Shown in pieces: positions 41,865 to 50,552 of a stretch of 64,000 nucleotides of DNA. Position 1 is the stretch's first letter. Each line of letters starts with the position of its first letter. The DNA lies in assembly GCA_024229115.1 (NCBI GenBank), contig JAAEST010000122.1, positions 62,001 through 126,000 on the forward strand, given 5' to 3'. The DNA is from Oligoflexia bacterium (lineage in GTDB: Bacteria > Bdellovibrionota > Bacteriovoracia > Bacteriovoracales > Bacteriovoracaceae). The notes beneath the pieces were generated by a model, which saw only the letters and a program-made list of their open reading frames with translations, was not told where the DNA came from and searched no databases. Made by a program: the position numbers and the translations under genes.

Positions 41865-43094
41865 TTAGCCGATGATACCTATAATCGTACCGGTAAACAT
41901 TGTCGCCATTGTCCCCGCAACAATTGATTTAAGAGATAAAGCAACGACCTCATTTTTTCTCTCTGGCATGAGAGTTCCTAGACCACCTACTAAAATTCCT
42001 AGTGAACCAAAGTTCGCAAATCCGCACATGGCATAGGTCATGATCAACTTACTCTTCTCATTTGTCATAAGTGATCCAAGCTGTGTGTAGGCAACGAACT
42101 CATTGAGCATAAGTTTTATTCCCATAAGTTGTGCTGCATTCATTACTTCGCTCGGCTCAATTCCCATTAACCAAACAAAGGGAACAAAGAGGTAACCAGC
42201 AATTTGCTGAATTGTTACTGCTTTTTCAAAGGGTAACAAGGCCAGACCCATATTCAGTAAGCTGATGAATGCAAAGAGGACAAGAAGAACACCGGTTATA
42301 CCGATAACCATTTGAATGCCTTCATTCGTTCCATTGATAATAGCTTCAAACGAACTTTTAGTATTTACTGGTAAATCATAATTATCTAATTCAACTTCCT
42401 CGCTTCCTGGAATAAGTATTTGGGCAAACATTATTGCAGCAGGAGCACTCATAATTGAGGCCACAAGTATCTGAGCGGCAGCATTAGGAACAGAAGATGA
42501 TAAAATATTTGAGTACAGCACCATCACTGTTCCAGCCACTGTTGCCATTCCTGCTGTAATAAGTGTGAAGAGTCCAGAGCGCGAAAGCTTATCAAGATAT
42601 GGTTTAATAAAGAGAGGGCTTTCAATAATGCCAAGGAAAATTGAACTAGCAACACCCATACCTGTTGCCCCATCAATTTTGAGAGTTTTTCTAAGCATTA
42701 ATGAGAAAAGGCCAATTATTTTTTGTAAAACTCCCCAATGAAAAAGGAGTGCAGAAAGTGCACTCACTACAATGATAATCGGGAGTATTTGAAAAGCAAT
42801 GATGAAATTATTCGCAGGGTTTTTCATCTCAAATGGGGGAGCTCCTCCACCAATGTAACCAAAGACAAAACTCGCTCCATCTTTTGTTGCTTGGTCTAAG
42901 GCCAACACAATCTTGTTGAAAATAAAAAGACCGTCTCTAAGGATTGGTAAATTAAGCATGACAAGTCCAAGAATGAACTGGAGAATGACAGCAGATGCTA
43001 CTAATTTCCATGGGATAGCTTTTCTATTTTCGCTTAAGAGAAAGGCGAGGAAGATAAATGTAATGAGTCCCAGTGAAGTCTGTAAGTAGATCAT
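41865..43094 (-). CDS. Concentrative nucleoside transporter (CNT/NupC family)
   Basis: A 409-residue protein with eight to ten membrane helices and the CNT landmarks: GASFVFGYIGGG, the nucleoside-binding LGIIESPLFIKPYL, and MCGFANFGSLGILVGGLGTLMPER near the C-terminus. It imports nucleosides with protons or sodium. Nucleoside salvage would suit a predator consuming prey nucleic acid. Divergent from the phosphatidyltransferase gene with 27 bp between. Confidence 0.93.
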   Translation of the reverse strand: MIYLQTSLGLITFIFLAFLLSENRKAIPWKLVASAVILQFILGLVMLNLPILRDGLFIFNKIVLALDQATKDGASFVFGYIGGGAPPFEMKNPANNFIIAFQILPIIIVVSALSALLFHWGVLQKIIGLFSLMLRKTLKIDGATGMGVASSIFLGIIESPLFIKPYLDKLSRSGLFTLITAGMATVAGTVMVLYSNILSSSVPNAAAQILVASIMSAPAAIMFAQILIPGSEEVELDNYDLPVNTKSSFEAIINGTNEGIQMVIGITGVLLVLFAFISLLNMGLALLPFEKAVTIQQIAGYLFVPFVWLMGIEPSEVMNAAQLMGIKLMLNEFVAYTQLGSLMTNEKSKLIMTYAMCGFANFGSLGILVGGLGTLMPERKNEVVALSLKSIVAGTMATMFTGTIIGIIG

Positions 43095-43121
43095 GTTAAT
43101 CCTTTATGCTATTGTTCATCT

Positions 43122-43667
43122 ATGCCAATAAATATCCCTAACTTATTAACATTATTACGAATATTCTTAATTCCGGCTATCATAATATTACATGCTCAGG
43201 GATTCATAAAATCAAGTTTTGTAATACTTTGTTTGGGATTATTAACCGATTTCTTTGATGGTCATCTGGCCAGAAAGTTAAATCAAGAAACACATTTTGG
43301 AGCGATATTTGACCCTATCGCAGATAAGTTTGTGGCCCTAGGTTTTTATGGTTACATTTTTGCCTATGATCTTGCTCCGTGGTGGCTGCTTGCAATTATC
43401 TTGGTAAGAAACTTTTCTCAATTGATGTGCATACCTATTCTCGTTTGGTGGTTGAAAAAGAGTTTTAAAGTGAAGCCTACAATGTTTGCAAAATGGGTAA
43501 CTGCTATCTCAGATATTTTTATTTTTGTGCCTCTCTATTTTTCAAACTATTTGCCAACGATTGAAATTCTCTTAGTCGTTCTTGCGATTGCTGAGTTTTA
43601 TATTTTTATTACTTATGTACCTAGGCTTTATCAAATTGCTACAGATAAGCATGATACTTTTACCTAG
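43122..43667 (+). CDS. CDP-alcohol phosphatidyltransferase (PgsA-like)
   Basis: A 181-residue membrane protein with the complete CDP-alcohol phosphotransferase motif: DFFDGHLARKLNQETHFG, then AIFDPIADK (Asp, DG, AR, G, D, D in the right spacing). N-terminal NIPNLLTLLRIFLIPAI is typical of PgsA. It makes a phospholipid from CDP-diacylglycerol and an alcohol, most likely glycerol-3-phosphate. The arsenate reductase gene follows after 14 bp. Confidence 0.9.
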   Translation: MPINIPNLLTLLRIFLIPAIIILHAQGFIKSSFVILCLGLLTDFFDGHLARKLNQETHFGAIFDPIADKFVALGFYGYIFAYDLAPWWLLAIILVRNFSQLMCIPILVWWLKKSFKVKPTMFAKWVTAISDIFIFVPLYFSNYLPTIEILLVVLAIAEFYIFITYVPRLYQIATDKHDTFT

Positions 43668-43681
43668 GAAAAAGGAATCAA

Positions 43682-44095
43682 ATGAATATTTTATTTTTAT
43701 GTACTGGTAATTCTTGTCGATCACAAATGGCTGAAGGCTTTGGAAAGGCCCTTAAAGGGGATAAGTATAATTTTTATTCAGCAGGAACGAAGAAGCACGG
43801 ATTAAACCCAAGAGCAATTCAGGTAATGAAAGATGCTGGAGTTGATATCACGACACATGAATCAAATACAACAGATGAGCTGGGTGATGTAAAAATGGAC
43901 GTGGTTTTCACTGTTTGTTCTGATGCACACGAAAATTGCCCTTTTTTCCCAGGTGGGAAAATCGTTCATAAGGGATTTGATGATCCTCCTCGACTGACGA
44001 AAGACATGCAAAATGAGGAAGAAATCATTGAAATATATTCTCGTGTTCGTGATGAGATAAAAGAGTTTGTTCAGAATATTGAAGAATATATTTAA
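43682..44095 (+). CDS. arsC: Arsenate reductase, thioredoxin-coupled (LMW-PTP fold)
   Basis: A 137-residue protein with the P-loop CTGNSCR (Cys7, Cys12, Arg13) and the redox pair in VCSDAHENC (Cys79 and Cys86), as in Staphylococcus-type ArsC, where three cysteines relay the disulfide. It reduces arsenate to arsenite using thioredoxin. Followed after 18 bp by an aquaporin, so arsenite can leave through the channel. No ArsR or ArsB gene is in the window. Confidence 0.94.
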   Translation: MNILFLCTGNSCRSQMAEGFGKALKGDKYNFYSAGTKKHGLNPRAIQVMKDAGVDITTHESNTTDELGDVKMDVVFTVCSDAHENCPFFPGGKIVHKGFDDPPRLTKDMQNEEEIIEIYSRVRDEIKEFVQNIEEYI

Positions 44096-44113
44096 TCTAG
44101 ATAGGAAAAAAAA

Positions 44114-44806
44114 ATGAAAAAAACACAACATGAATTATCTCAATATTTAGCGGAATTTATTGGTTCATTTTTCCTTATCTTTTTTGGATGTGGTTCGATG
44201 ATATTGGCAGATGTAAATCCTGCTTATAATGGTTCTTTAATTCCATTTATCTGGGGAGGAGCTGTCTCAATTATGATTTATGCTGTTGGACACATTTCTG
44301 GAGCGCACTTCAATCCGGCTGTGACTCTGGCGTTTTGGTCAGTTAAGAGATTTCCAACAGCAAGAATCCCTGGGTATTTATTGTCACAATTCTTAGGTGG
44401 TTTGATGGCCTCAGGTTTTCATTATTTTATTTGGGGATCACAACACTCTTTTGGAATGACAAGTATTTCGACCACATTAATAGGGGGAGCTCTCGTTGAA
44501 CTCACTTTAAGTTTTGCTTTAATGTTCGTCATTATTAGTGTCGCCACGGATTCAAGAGCTGTTGGTGAGTTAGCCGGTATTGCCATTGGTTCAACTGTGG
44601 CATTGTGTGCGTTTGTAGGTGGACCTCTTACTAAGGCATCGATGAATCCTATGAGATCTCTTGCTCCTTCTATTTTTGCAGGAGATTTTTCACAACTATG
44701 GATTTATATCTTAGTTCCTATTATTGGAGCTGTGCTTGGGGCAAAGGTTTATGAGTGGATACGATGTCAAAAAGAAGGAAGCGAGGATGGTCATGGTTGC
44801 TGTTAA
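44114..44806 (+). CDS. Aquaporin family channel, probably arsenite-exporting (AqpS-like)
   Basis: A 230-residue MIP protein with six helices. The first half-helix has the standard NPA (67-69 in HFNPAVT). The second has NPM (178-180 in ASMNPMRS) in place of NPA, a variation seen in some arsenical channels and NIPs. The protein ends HGCC, an exposed Cys pair that might sense or bind arsenite. It sits in the arsC operon, like the arsC-aqpS arrangement known in rhizobia. Confidence 0.85.
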   Translation: MKKTQHELSQYLAEFIGSFFLIFFGCGSMILADVNPAYNGSLIPFIWGGAVSIMIYAVGHISGAHFNPAVTLAFWSVKRFPTARIPGYLLSQFLGGLMASGFHYFIWGSQHSFGMTSISTTLIGGALVELTLSFALMFVIISVATDSRAVGELAGIAIGSTVALCAFVGGPLTKASMNPMRSLAPSIFAGDFSQLWIYILVPIIGAVLGAKVYEWIRCQKEGSEDGHGCC

Positions 44807-46752
44807 TTAGCTTTCTTATAGATCTTTAAGAGCTCAGCGTCAGTAACCTTCTCCAGATCAAAATTGAGTTCTTCTTGATATGGTTCAAGAAGAGGGCGTA
44901 GTTTCTTAGATACACACTTCTTCTTTTTCCAGAAACCACATTTTATTTCTTCTTTTGCTTTAACAATAATTTCAATTAACTGATGGGCAACTTCAGTTCT
45001 TTTTTTGCTTCCGATATAATCTTTAAACAGACTGAAGGCATTCATTCCCTTTATTGGTAGGCCTGCCTTTTTCATATGTGATTCAAAAGCATCATCACAA
45101 TAAATACTGGCCCTCGAATCATATAAGTCTTTGAGAGTTTTCTTTTCCCAATGTTCTATAAGGGACAAGCATGAGAAGAGTGGGGTATTTCCTACTTTTT
45201 CTTCAGCATCTTTTAAGGTGATAAGTGATCTTACTTCAAGTCCCTTTAGTATTTCATCTTTTGCTATGCCCGTTCGTTCTGCAATAAAGGTTGCCATTTG
45301 ATCTTGAAAACAGTCTTCATCATTGCTTGTAAGACACTCTTTCTTTAAAGCGAGAGCATCAATATCCTTAATGGCATCAATGAGCTTTGAATTCATCGCG
45401 TTTTCTCTCTCTTCACTAGATTTTTTAAGAAGGTCTTTCATTGCTTCTGGATTACCTAGATGACAGAAATAATCTTGGTCAGTGTCTTGGAAATCTTGGA
45501 GAGCTTTTGCAACTTCAGCATCCATACATTCATTATTTAACTTGACATTTGGAATACTTCTATAGTCTACTTCATCTGAGCGAAGAGTAGACATTCCTAG
45601 GAACTCTCTATTTTGTCCATGGATAGAATAACCTTTTTGAACTTCTAAACAGCTACTTCCAATATTGATATCGTGTTTGAATGGAGATTCGAATTCTTTC
45701 CCATTAAATACAACATCCTTAAAATAATCATAATGCTTCGGACATTTTGCCTTAAGTTCTTTGGGCTTCATAATGTACCAGCTCATAGTATCGGCATAAT
45801 TTTCGGCAGGTTCTTGTTTACTGTAACTAGTGACATAGCAAGAGTTTGGATCACCAGTCCATTCATCTACATCTGTTGTATATCCAGGAAATAATTCTTT
45901 GGGAACTTTTTTAGATGTCCACCCGTTAAGCTTTGAGTACTCTGACATTTCACTGGTTAATCTTCGATCTTTATTTTCATCGGTCAAGGCTTCATAATCA
46001 TGATGATGGGCAATTTCATGAATGATAGTATGAATAGAACTAAAAAGAGTTCTCTTATTAAGAGATCTATTCGAAAATGTTATTGAACCAGGCATTGAGT
46101 AGAAACCACCACTACTATCAGGTCTTGCCCATGCAAGAACGCCTTCTCCTCTAGAATAACCTGGGGGAGTAATATAGAACTTCTTCAAATTTCTTAGTCC
46201 AATGAGTTCGTTTGGTAATAGTGATAGTCCTGTCTTGAGTCTTCTTAAATCATTCTTAGACCAAGAATACTCAATTCCTTTTTCCTTTAGCCCTTTATTT
46301 TGGGTTCCACTCACAGAGACGCCATATTTCTTAGAAAGTGACATTGCAAGTAAAGCTTCCTCTTCTCCTTTGTAGACTTTCTTTGCAATACAAAGGGGAG
46401 TTTTACAATCTTTAGCTTCTTCTAAGGCAGAAGGCAGGGCCCTACCTCCAATGTCAACTTCCTCAAGCATACCTTTAAGTATTTCAATTTGTTCCTTCGT
46501 ACCTTCAACTGATATACCATGAATTGTATCTTTTATTTTAGTCGTTTCTTTGAATGCTTCTTTGAAGTCATCTCTTGCTTTGTTGAGATAGTAATCATCT
46601 TCACAGGTATAAATTGCTCCTGCAAGATCTGAAAAGGAATCTAGAATAGAGTTATTACTATGATCATGTTCATGAATACAAATGTGATTCTCAACACTAA
46701 AAGTGTTTGCCATAGAAATTGAAAATATGATGATAGTAATTAATTTAATCAT
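44803..46752 (-). CDS. Large secreted gluzincin-like metalloprotease
   Basis: A 649-residue protein with a signal peptide (MIKLITIIIFSISMANTFS) and a His-rich start of the mature chain. The zinc motif HEIAHHHD (His245, Glu246, His249) is followed 68 residues later by EPAENYADT (Glu317 or nearby as third ligand), the gluzincin layout of lethal-factor-like and related peptidases. The 300-residue C-terminal region is helical with scattered cysteines and no recognised domain. It overlaps the upstream secreted-protein gene (ATGA) and the convergent aquaporin gene. Confidence 0.68.
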   Translation of the reverse strand: MIKLITIIIFSISMANTFSVENHICIHEHDHSNNSILDSFSDLAGAIYTCEDDYYLNKARDDFKEAFKETTKIKDTIHGISVEGTKEQIEILKGMLEEVDIGGRALPSALEEAKDCKTPLCIAKKVYKGEEEALLAMSLSKKYGVSVSGTQNKGLKEKGIEYSWSKNDLRRLKTGLSLLPNELIGLRNLKKFYITPPGYSRGEGVLAWARPDSSGGFYSMPGSITFSNRSLNKRTLFSSIHTIIHEIAHHHDYEALTDENKDRRLTSEMSEYSKLNGWTSKKVPKELFPGYTTDVDEWTGDPNSCYVTSYSKQEPAENYADTMSWYIMKPKELKAKCPKHYDYFKDVVFNGKEFESPFKHDINIGSSCLEVQKGYSIHGQNREFLGMSTLRSDEVDYRSIPNVKLNNECMDAEVAKALQDFQDTDQDYFCHLGNPEAMKDLLKKSSEERENAMNSKLIDAIKDIDALALKKECLTSNDEDCFQDQMATFIAERTGIAKDEILKGLEVRSLITLKDAEEKVGNTPLFSCLSLIEHWEKKTLKDLYDSRASIYCDDAFESHMKKAGLPIKGMNAFSLFKDYIGSKKRTEVAHQLIEIIVKAKEEIKCGFWKKKKCVSKKLRPLLEPYQEELNFDLEKVTDAELLKIYKKAN

Positions 46753-47225
46753 TTTATTTTCTTAAGCTCTTCATTATTCATATTAATAAGTATTCTTTTT
46801 AAATTCTGACTTTTTCCAGTTGGTTTCCAAGGCTTAGTCCATACGACTTTAGAAATTTTAGTAGGAGAGTTAAAATGATAGATTCTCCCTTTTTGGGGAT
46901 TACCTAAGATAAAGTTGCGATTTAAGTTCGTACGACTTTCTTCTCTATGAAGAAGTACTAAGGATTCGTTTTTTATCAAATCAACGACTTTCTGGTCTTT
47001 AACTTCAAGGGAGATTTTTGTCGGACCTTTAATAACTTTTTGAATGGTAAATTTTCCAAGTTCATTAGTACTTTGATAGGTTTTCTCATCAATCTTTTTA
47101 AGAGAGAGCTCCTTCTCAAGCTTTGAGAAGTCAGTAGTAACTTTATCTAAATTCTTCATCGCTGAAGCACTATTCATGACTAAAGCTAAAAGAATGAAAA
47201 ACAATTTGGATTGACTCTTTACCAT
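46749..47225 (-). CDS. Secreted protein of unknown function, co-transcribed with the gluzincin-like protease
   Basis: A 158-residue protein with a signal peptide (MVKSQSKLFFILLALVMNSASA) and a compact, basic, beta-rich mature part (ILGNPQKGRIYHFNSPTKIS). No family recognised. The protease gene begins inside its last codon, so it may be the protease's partner, for example an inhibitor or chaperone. That role is inference from position only. Confidence 0.6.
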   Translation of the reverse strand: MVKSQSKLFFILLALVMNSASAMKNLDKVTTDFSKLEKELSLKKIDEKTYQSTNELGKFTIQKVIKGPTKISLEVKDQKVVDLIKNESLVLLHREESRTNLNRNFILGNPQKGRIYHFNSPTKISKVVWTKPWKPTGKSQNLKRILINMNNEELKKIK

Positions 47226-47310
47226 AGTAAATTTATCGGTTTATTGAATGATTTTATTGAGTACTTTATTAATCTTAAGTATCTGAAATAAGGAGATTTT
47301 ACAGAGGATT

Positions 47311-47847
47311 TTGAAATTTATAATATTAATTATGGCTAAGTTTATAATTTCATTTCTATTTTTTCTAATGTCCTCTATCTCGATGGCCAAGCCAGCCGAG
47401 CTAGTAACAATCTCTAAATCAATTTCAATAAATAAGGATGTAGAGGTCGTATTTAATTTAGTGAAAAATACGATGAATGACGATATTTGGAGAAGTGAAG
47501 TAAACTCGATGCAAGCGAGTGGTGAGTTTGAGGTTGGAACTGTTTATACTGAAGATGCCAGAATTGGATTTAACAGAAATTTTGTTACAAGAACTCAATT
47601 AGTAAGATTAGTAGAAAATAAAGAAGCATTCTATGTCACACCAAAGTCAGAACCTTATTTTCTAAGTTCATTAAGACAGGTTGAGAAAATGAAGAATGGA
47701 AAGACTAAATTTACTTACACTGTCCAGTTTGACAAAAATATGAGTAAAAAAGCATTTGGATTAAATGTTTCCAAAAGAATGTTGAAGCTAGGTTACTCAG
47801 TGATAATGGGACAGTACTTAAGAAGACTGAAAAACTATCTCGAGTAA
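47311..47847 (+). CDS. Secreted SRPBCC/START-like protein
   Basis: A 178-residue frame from a TTG with AGAGGA just upstream; the ATG at 47332 is an alternative that gives a cleaner signal peptide (MAKFIISFLFFLMSSISMA). The mature part follows the polyketide-cyclase/START pattern: SKSISINKDVEVVFNLVKN, the strands around GTVYTEDARI, and a final long helix ending QYLRRLKNYL. It should hold a hydrophobic ligand in the periplasm. Confidence 0.7.
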   Translation: MKFIILIMAKFIISFLFFLMSSISMAKPAELVTISKSISINKDVEVVFNLVKNTMNDDIWRSEVNSMQASGEFEVGTVYTEDARIGFNRNFVTRTQLVRLVENKEAFYVTPKSEPYFLSSLRQVEKMKNGKTKFTYTVQFDKNMSKKAFGLNVSKRMLKLGYSVIMGQYLRRLKNYLE

Positions 47848-47855
47848 CCTTAAAG

Positions 47856-48266
47856 TTATTCTGAATAAATATTGTGGCTTAAGAGCTCGTGCTTTCTTTT
47901 GTAAACATCAAGAAGAACGAAGTGCGAGTCTTCTCCATATCCACTATAGTATGAAGATGAAACCACAATATGATAAACACGACATGATCTAGACTTATAA
48001 CAGCTAAGCACTTGCTCAACTTCGTCATCGTCTAAATTACTCTCATAGTAACGAGACTGTTCTCCAAATAGAAAATCTTCAATTTCTTCGTAACTTGGAT
48101 ACTCTGTCGTTGAGTTTACATCTTCATGTTGTTGAATCCAAAGATCTCTTCTTAGTTCTTTGGCCACGTCAGCAACATACTTATCTCTTTGCTCATGAGT
48201 CATTTTAGTCGCTGAAAAAGCAAAAGATGATGCTAGTAGTGTTAATACAATTACTAATTGTTTCAT
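47856..48266 (-). CDS. Small secreted protein of unknown function
   Basis: A 136-residue protein with a signal peptide (MKQLVIVLTLLASSFAFSA) and an acidic, tyrosine- and serine-rich mature part with one close Cys pair (SCYKSRSC). AGGGAG precedes the ATG. No family recognised. Convergent with the SRPBCC gene. Confidence 0.65.
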   Translation of the reverse strand: MKQLVIVLTLLASSFAFSATKMTHEQRDKYVADVAKELRRDLWIQQHEDVNSTTEYPSYEEIEDFLFGEQSRYYESNLDDDEVEQVLSCYKSRSCRVYHIVVSSSYYSGYGEDSHFVLLDVYKRKHELLSHNIYSE

Positions 48267-48371
48267 AAGGTCTCCCTGCTTAATATTACGTGATTTTTAC
48301 ATAAATTGTGTTGAGATTGCCTAGGTGCAGGGTATTTTTTTCACTCTATAAAATATATAATATTTATCAAT

Positions 48372-49022
48372 ATGATCACGAATGATAATGTAAGAAAGAA
48401 GTTTAGAGATAATGAGATTCCAAAGCTTTACCATCCTTTGGTCCACATTTTTATCAATTTTGGTATCTTGATTGCTTTGACTATTTTCTTTATTTTAAAG
48501 CTCGAAAATGTAGTTTGGTATGAGTGGCTATGGCTACTAGTCTTATTTTTATTTGGAAATATCGCCGTTTTCCTTATTCACAAATATCCTCTTCATAAAA
48601 AAGGATTTTTCCTTGGAGCATATTCATTCAAAAAACATGCGATCCAACATCATAGTTTTTTTCAAAAAGATAAACCTGAATTTGATTATTGGAAAGACTT
48701 CTATATTGTCTTTTTTCCACCTGAAGTCGTAATTGGATTTGGCCTAGTTTTTATTCCAGCTTTATATTTTATTTTATCTCTTTTACTTGGACCTAACTCT
48801 GTATATATGATTCTACTAGGAGCTACTAGCTATTTTCTACTCTATGAATTTGTCCATTTTTCATCTCATCTTCCAGAGAATCATTGGGCCTTAAAAATCC
48901 CTCATTTAAAGTCGATGTGGGAGCACCACCGTACTCATCATGATCCCAAACTAATGGGAGATTACAATTTTAATATTGTGTATAAGTTAAGTGATCGATT
49001 ATTTGGAACTTATTATAAGTAG
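48372..49022 (+). CDS. Fatty acid hydroxylase / sterol desaturase superfamily protein
   Basis: A 216-residue membrane protein with the histidine boxes of the di-iron hydroxylase family in order: HKYPLH, HAIQHH, HFSSHLPENH and HHRTHH. The last three match the HxxHH-type boxes that bind the two irons. Related enzymes hydroxylate fatty acyl chains, sterols or sphingoid bases using oxygen. A ceramide-hydroxylase-like role would connect with the sphingolipid genes at 5034-7832, but that is inference. No clear ribosome binding site. Confidence 0.82.
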   Translation: MITNDNVRKKFRDNEIPKLYHPLVHIFINFGILIALTIFFILKLENVVWYEWLWLLVLFLFGNIAVFLIHKYPLHKKGFFLGAYSFKKHAIQHHSFFQKDKPEFDYWKDFYIVFFPPEVVIGFGLVFIPALYFILSLLLGPNSVYMILLGATSYFLLYEFVHFSSHLPENHWALKIPHLKSMWEHHRTHHDPKLMGDYNFNIVYKLSDRLFGTYYK

Positions 49023-49023
49023 G

Positions 49024-50451
49024 TCATGTTCCACAAAAAGTTTGTTTCACTTCTTCTTCTGGGGTGGGTGGTTTTGTAAACTCTACTTTTACATCTTCTC
49101 TTTTAAAAGGAGTCGCTAGTATTTCATTTAGTTCATGAAAGTATGAATAATCTCCTTCATATGCTCGATTAATGGCCTTTTCTACTAAGTGATTTCTAGG
49201 AATATAAAGAGGATTATTTTCTTTCATGGTTTTAAGAGCATCTTCTTTTGCTATATTTGAAGATTTCAAATAATTCTCCCATGAGGATTTAAATGAACCT
49301 TCGTAAGTTCCTTTTTCTAATTCAATAAAGAAATTTGTAAAGTCATGATGAGTGTTTTCAAGCTCATTATAAAGCTCGTTGATAAGAGGGGAGATCATCA
49401 TTTTTATCTCTGTCACTCCAAGCTTTAAGGCCATTAGTTTTTCAAACTCATTTTGAAAGAGCGTATTTATGTTTTTTAAAATATTATTTAGTACCTCAAC
49501 CGCTTCATCAGTATTCTCAGAAATTAGGGGAATCAGGCAATCTGCTAATCTTGCAAGATTCCATTGTAATATTTTAGGTTGATTTGAATAAGCATAACGA
49601 CCTTGGCGATCAATTGAGCTATAAACCTTATTCAATTGAAAATGATCCATAAAAGCACAAGGACCGTAATCAATTGTTTCTCCAGATATCGTCATATTAT
49701 CTGTATTCATCACTCCATGAATAAAACCAAGAGACATCCACTTCGCAACCAACTTCACTTGTCTCTCACAAACTGCACTGAAAAAAGACTTTGCTCTTTG
49801 TGATAGGGATTCAATATTAGAAAGTTCTGGGTAATGTCTTTTGATAGCGTAGTTAAGGAGTTCTTCCACATGGTCGTATTGTTGTCTGGAGTGAAAGAGC
49901 TGGAAGGTTCCAATTCTAAGATGACTACTTGCAACTCGAGTGAAAATACCGCCGTCTTCTAAACCATTTTGGCGATAAACATCTTGCCCAGAATGACATG
50001 CCGCAAGTGCTCTTGTCGTTGGGACATTTAATTTATTCATGGCCTCGCAAAGTATATATTCTCTAATGACGGGTCCTAGAGCACTGAGTCCATCTCCTCT
50101 TCTAGAAAAAGGAGTCTGTCCTGAGCCTTTTAGCTGTACGTCAAAAAGCTCTTCTGAAACTTTTGCTTCCCCAAGTAGTAAGGCCCTTCCGTCACCAAGT
50201 TGTGGGTTGAAATGACCAAATTGATGTCCAGCGTAGATTGTAGCGATAGGCTCAGAACCGCTAAATAGCTGCTGACCACTGAAAAGCTTTGACAGCTCTT
50301 CTTCCGAAAAGTCATCAACATCTTTTGAAAAAAGTTTCTTAAATAGCTCTTTATTTACAATGATTAATTTAGCTTTAGGAAAATGTTCAGGAGTGACCTT
50401 TTGATAGAAATCTGAGTTCAGCTGTAAATAGTCAGAATTTAAAAGATTCAT
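49024..50451 (-). CDS. selO: SelO/YdiU-family protein adenylyltransferase
   Basis: A 475-residue pseudokinase-fold protein matching SelO: QLKGSGQTPFSRRGDGLSAL (about 108-127), NTDNMTISGETIDYGPCAFMD with the metal-binding residues, and the C-terminal CGT, where the cysteine replaces the selenocysteine of animal SelO. It transfers AMP to Ser, Thr or Tyr of proteins during oxidative stress. Length is normal for the bacterial family. Cytoplasmic. Confidence 0.94.
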   Translation of the reverse strand: MNLLNSDYLQLNSDFYQKVTPEHFPKAKLIIVNKELFKKLFSKDVDDFSEEELSKLFSGQQLFSGSEPIATIYAGHQFGHFNPQLGDGRALLLGEAKVSEELFDVQLKGSGQTPFSRRGDGLSALGPVIREYILCEAMNKLNVPTTRALAACHSGQDVYRQNGLEDGGIFTRVASSHLRIGTFQLFHSRQQYDHVEELLNYAIKRHYPELSNIESLSQRAKSFFSAVCERQVKLVAKWMSLGFIHGVMNTDNMTISGETIDYGPCAFMDHFQLNKVYSSIDRQGRYAYSNQPKILQWNLARLADCLIPLISENTDEAVEVLNNILKNINTLFQNEFEKLMALKLGVTEIKMMISPLINELYNELENTHHDFTNFFIELEKGTYEGSFKSSWENYLKSSNIAKEDALKTMKENNPLYIPRNHLVEKAINRAYEGDYSYFHELNEILATPFKREDVKVEFTKPPTPEEEVKQTFCGT

Positions 50452-50552
50452 AAGCTTATTTATACAGAATATTTCGGTTTTTGTCTTTGTCCTGATTTAT
50501 TTTATTTACCTGACTAGTATTTTAGGTCATTCTTATAGAAGAGAGGAATTTT

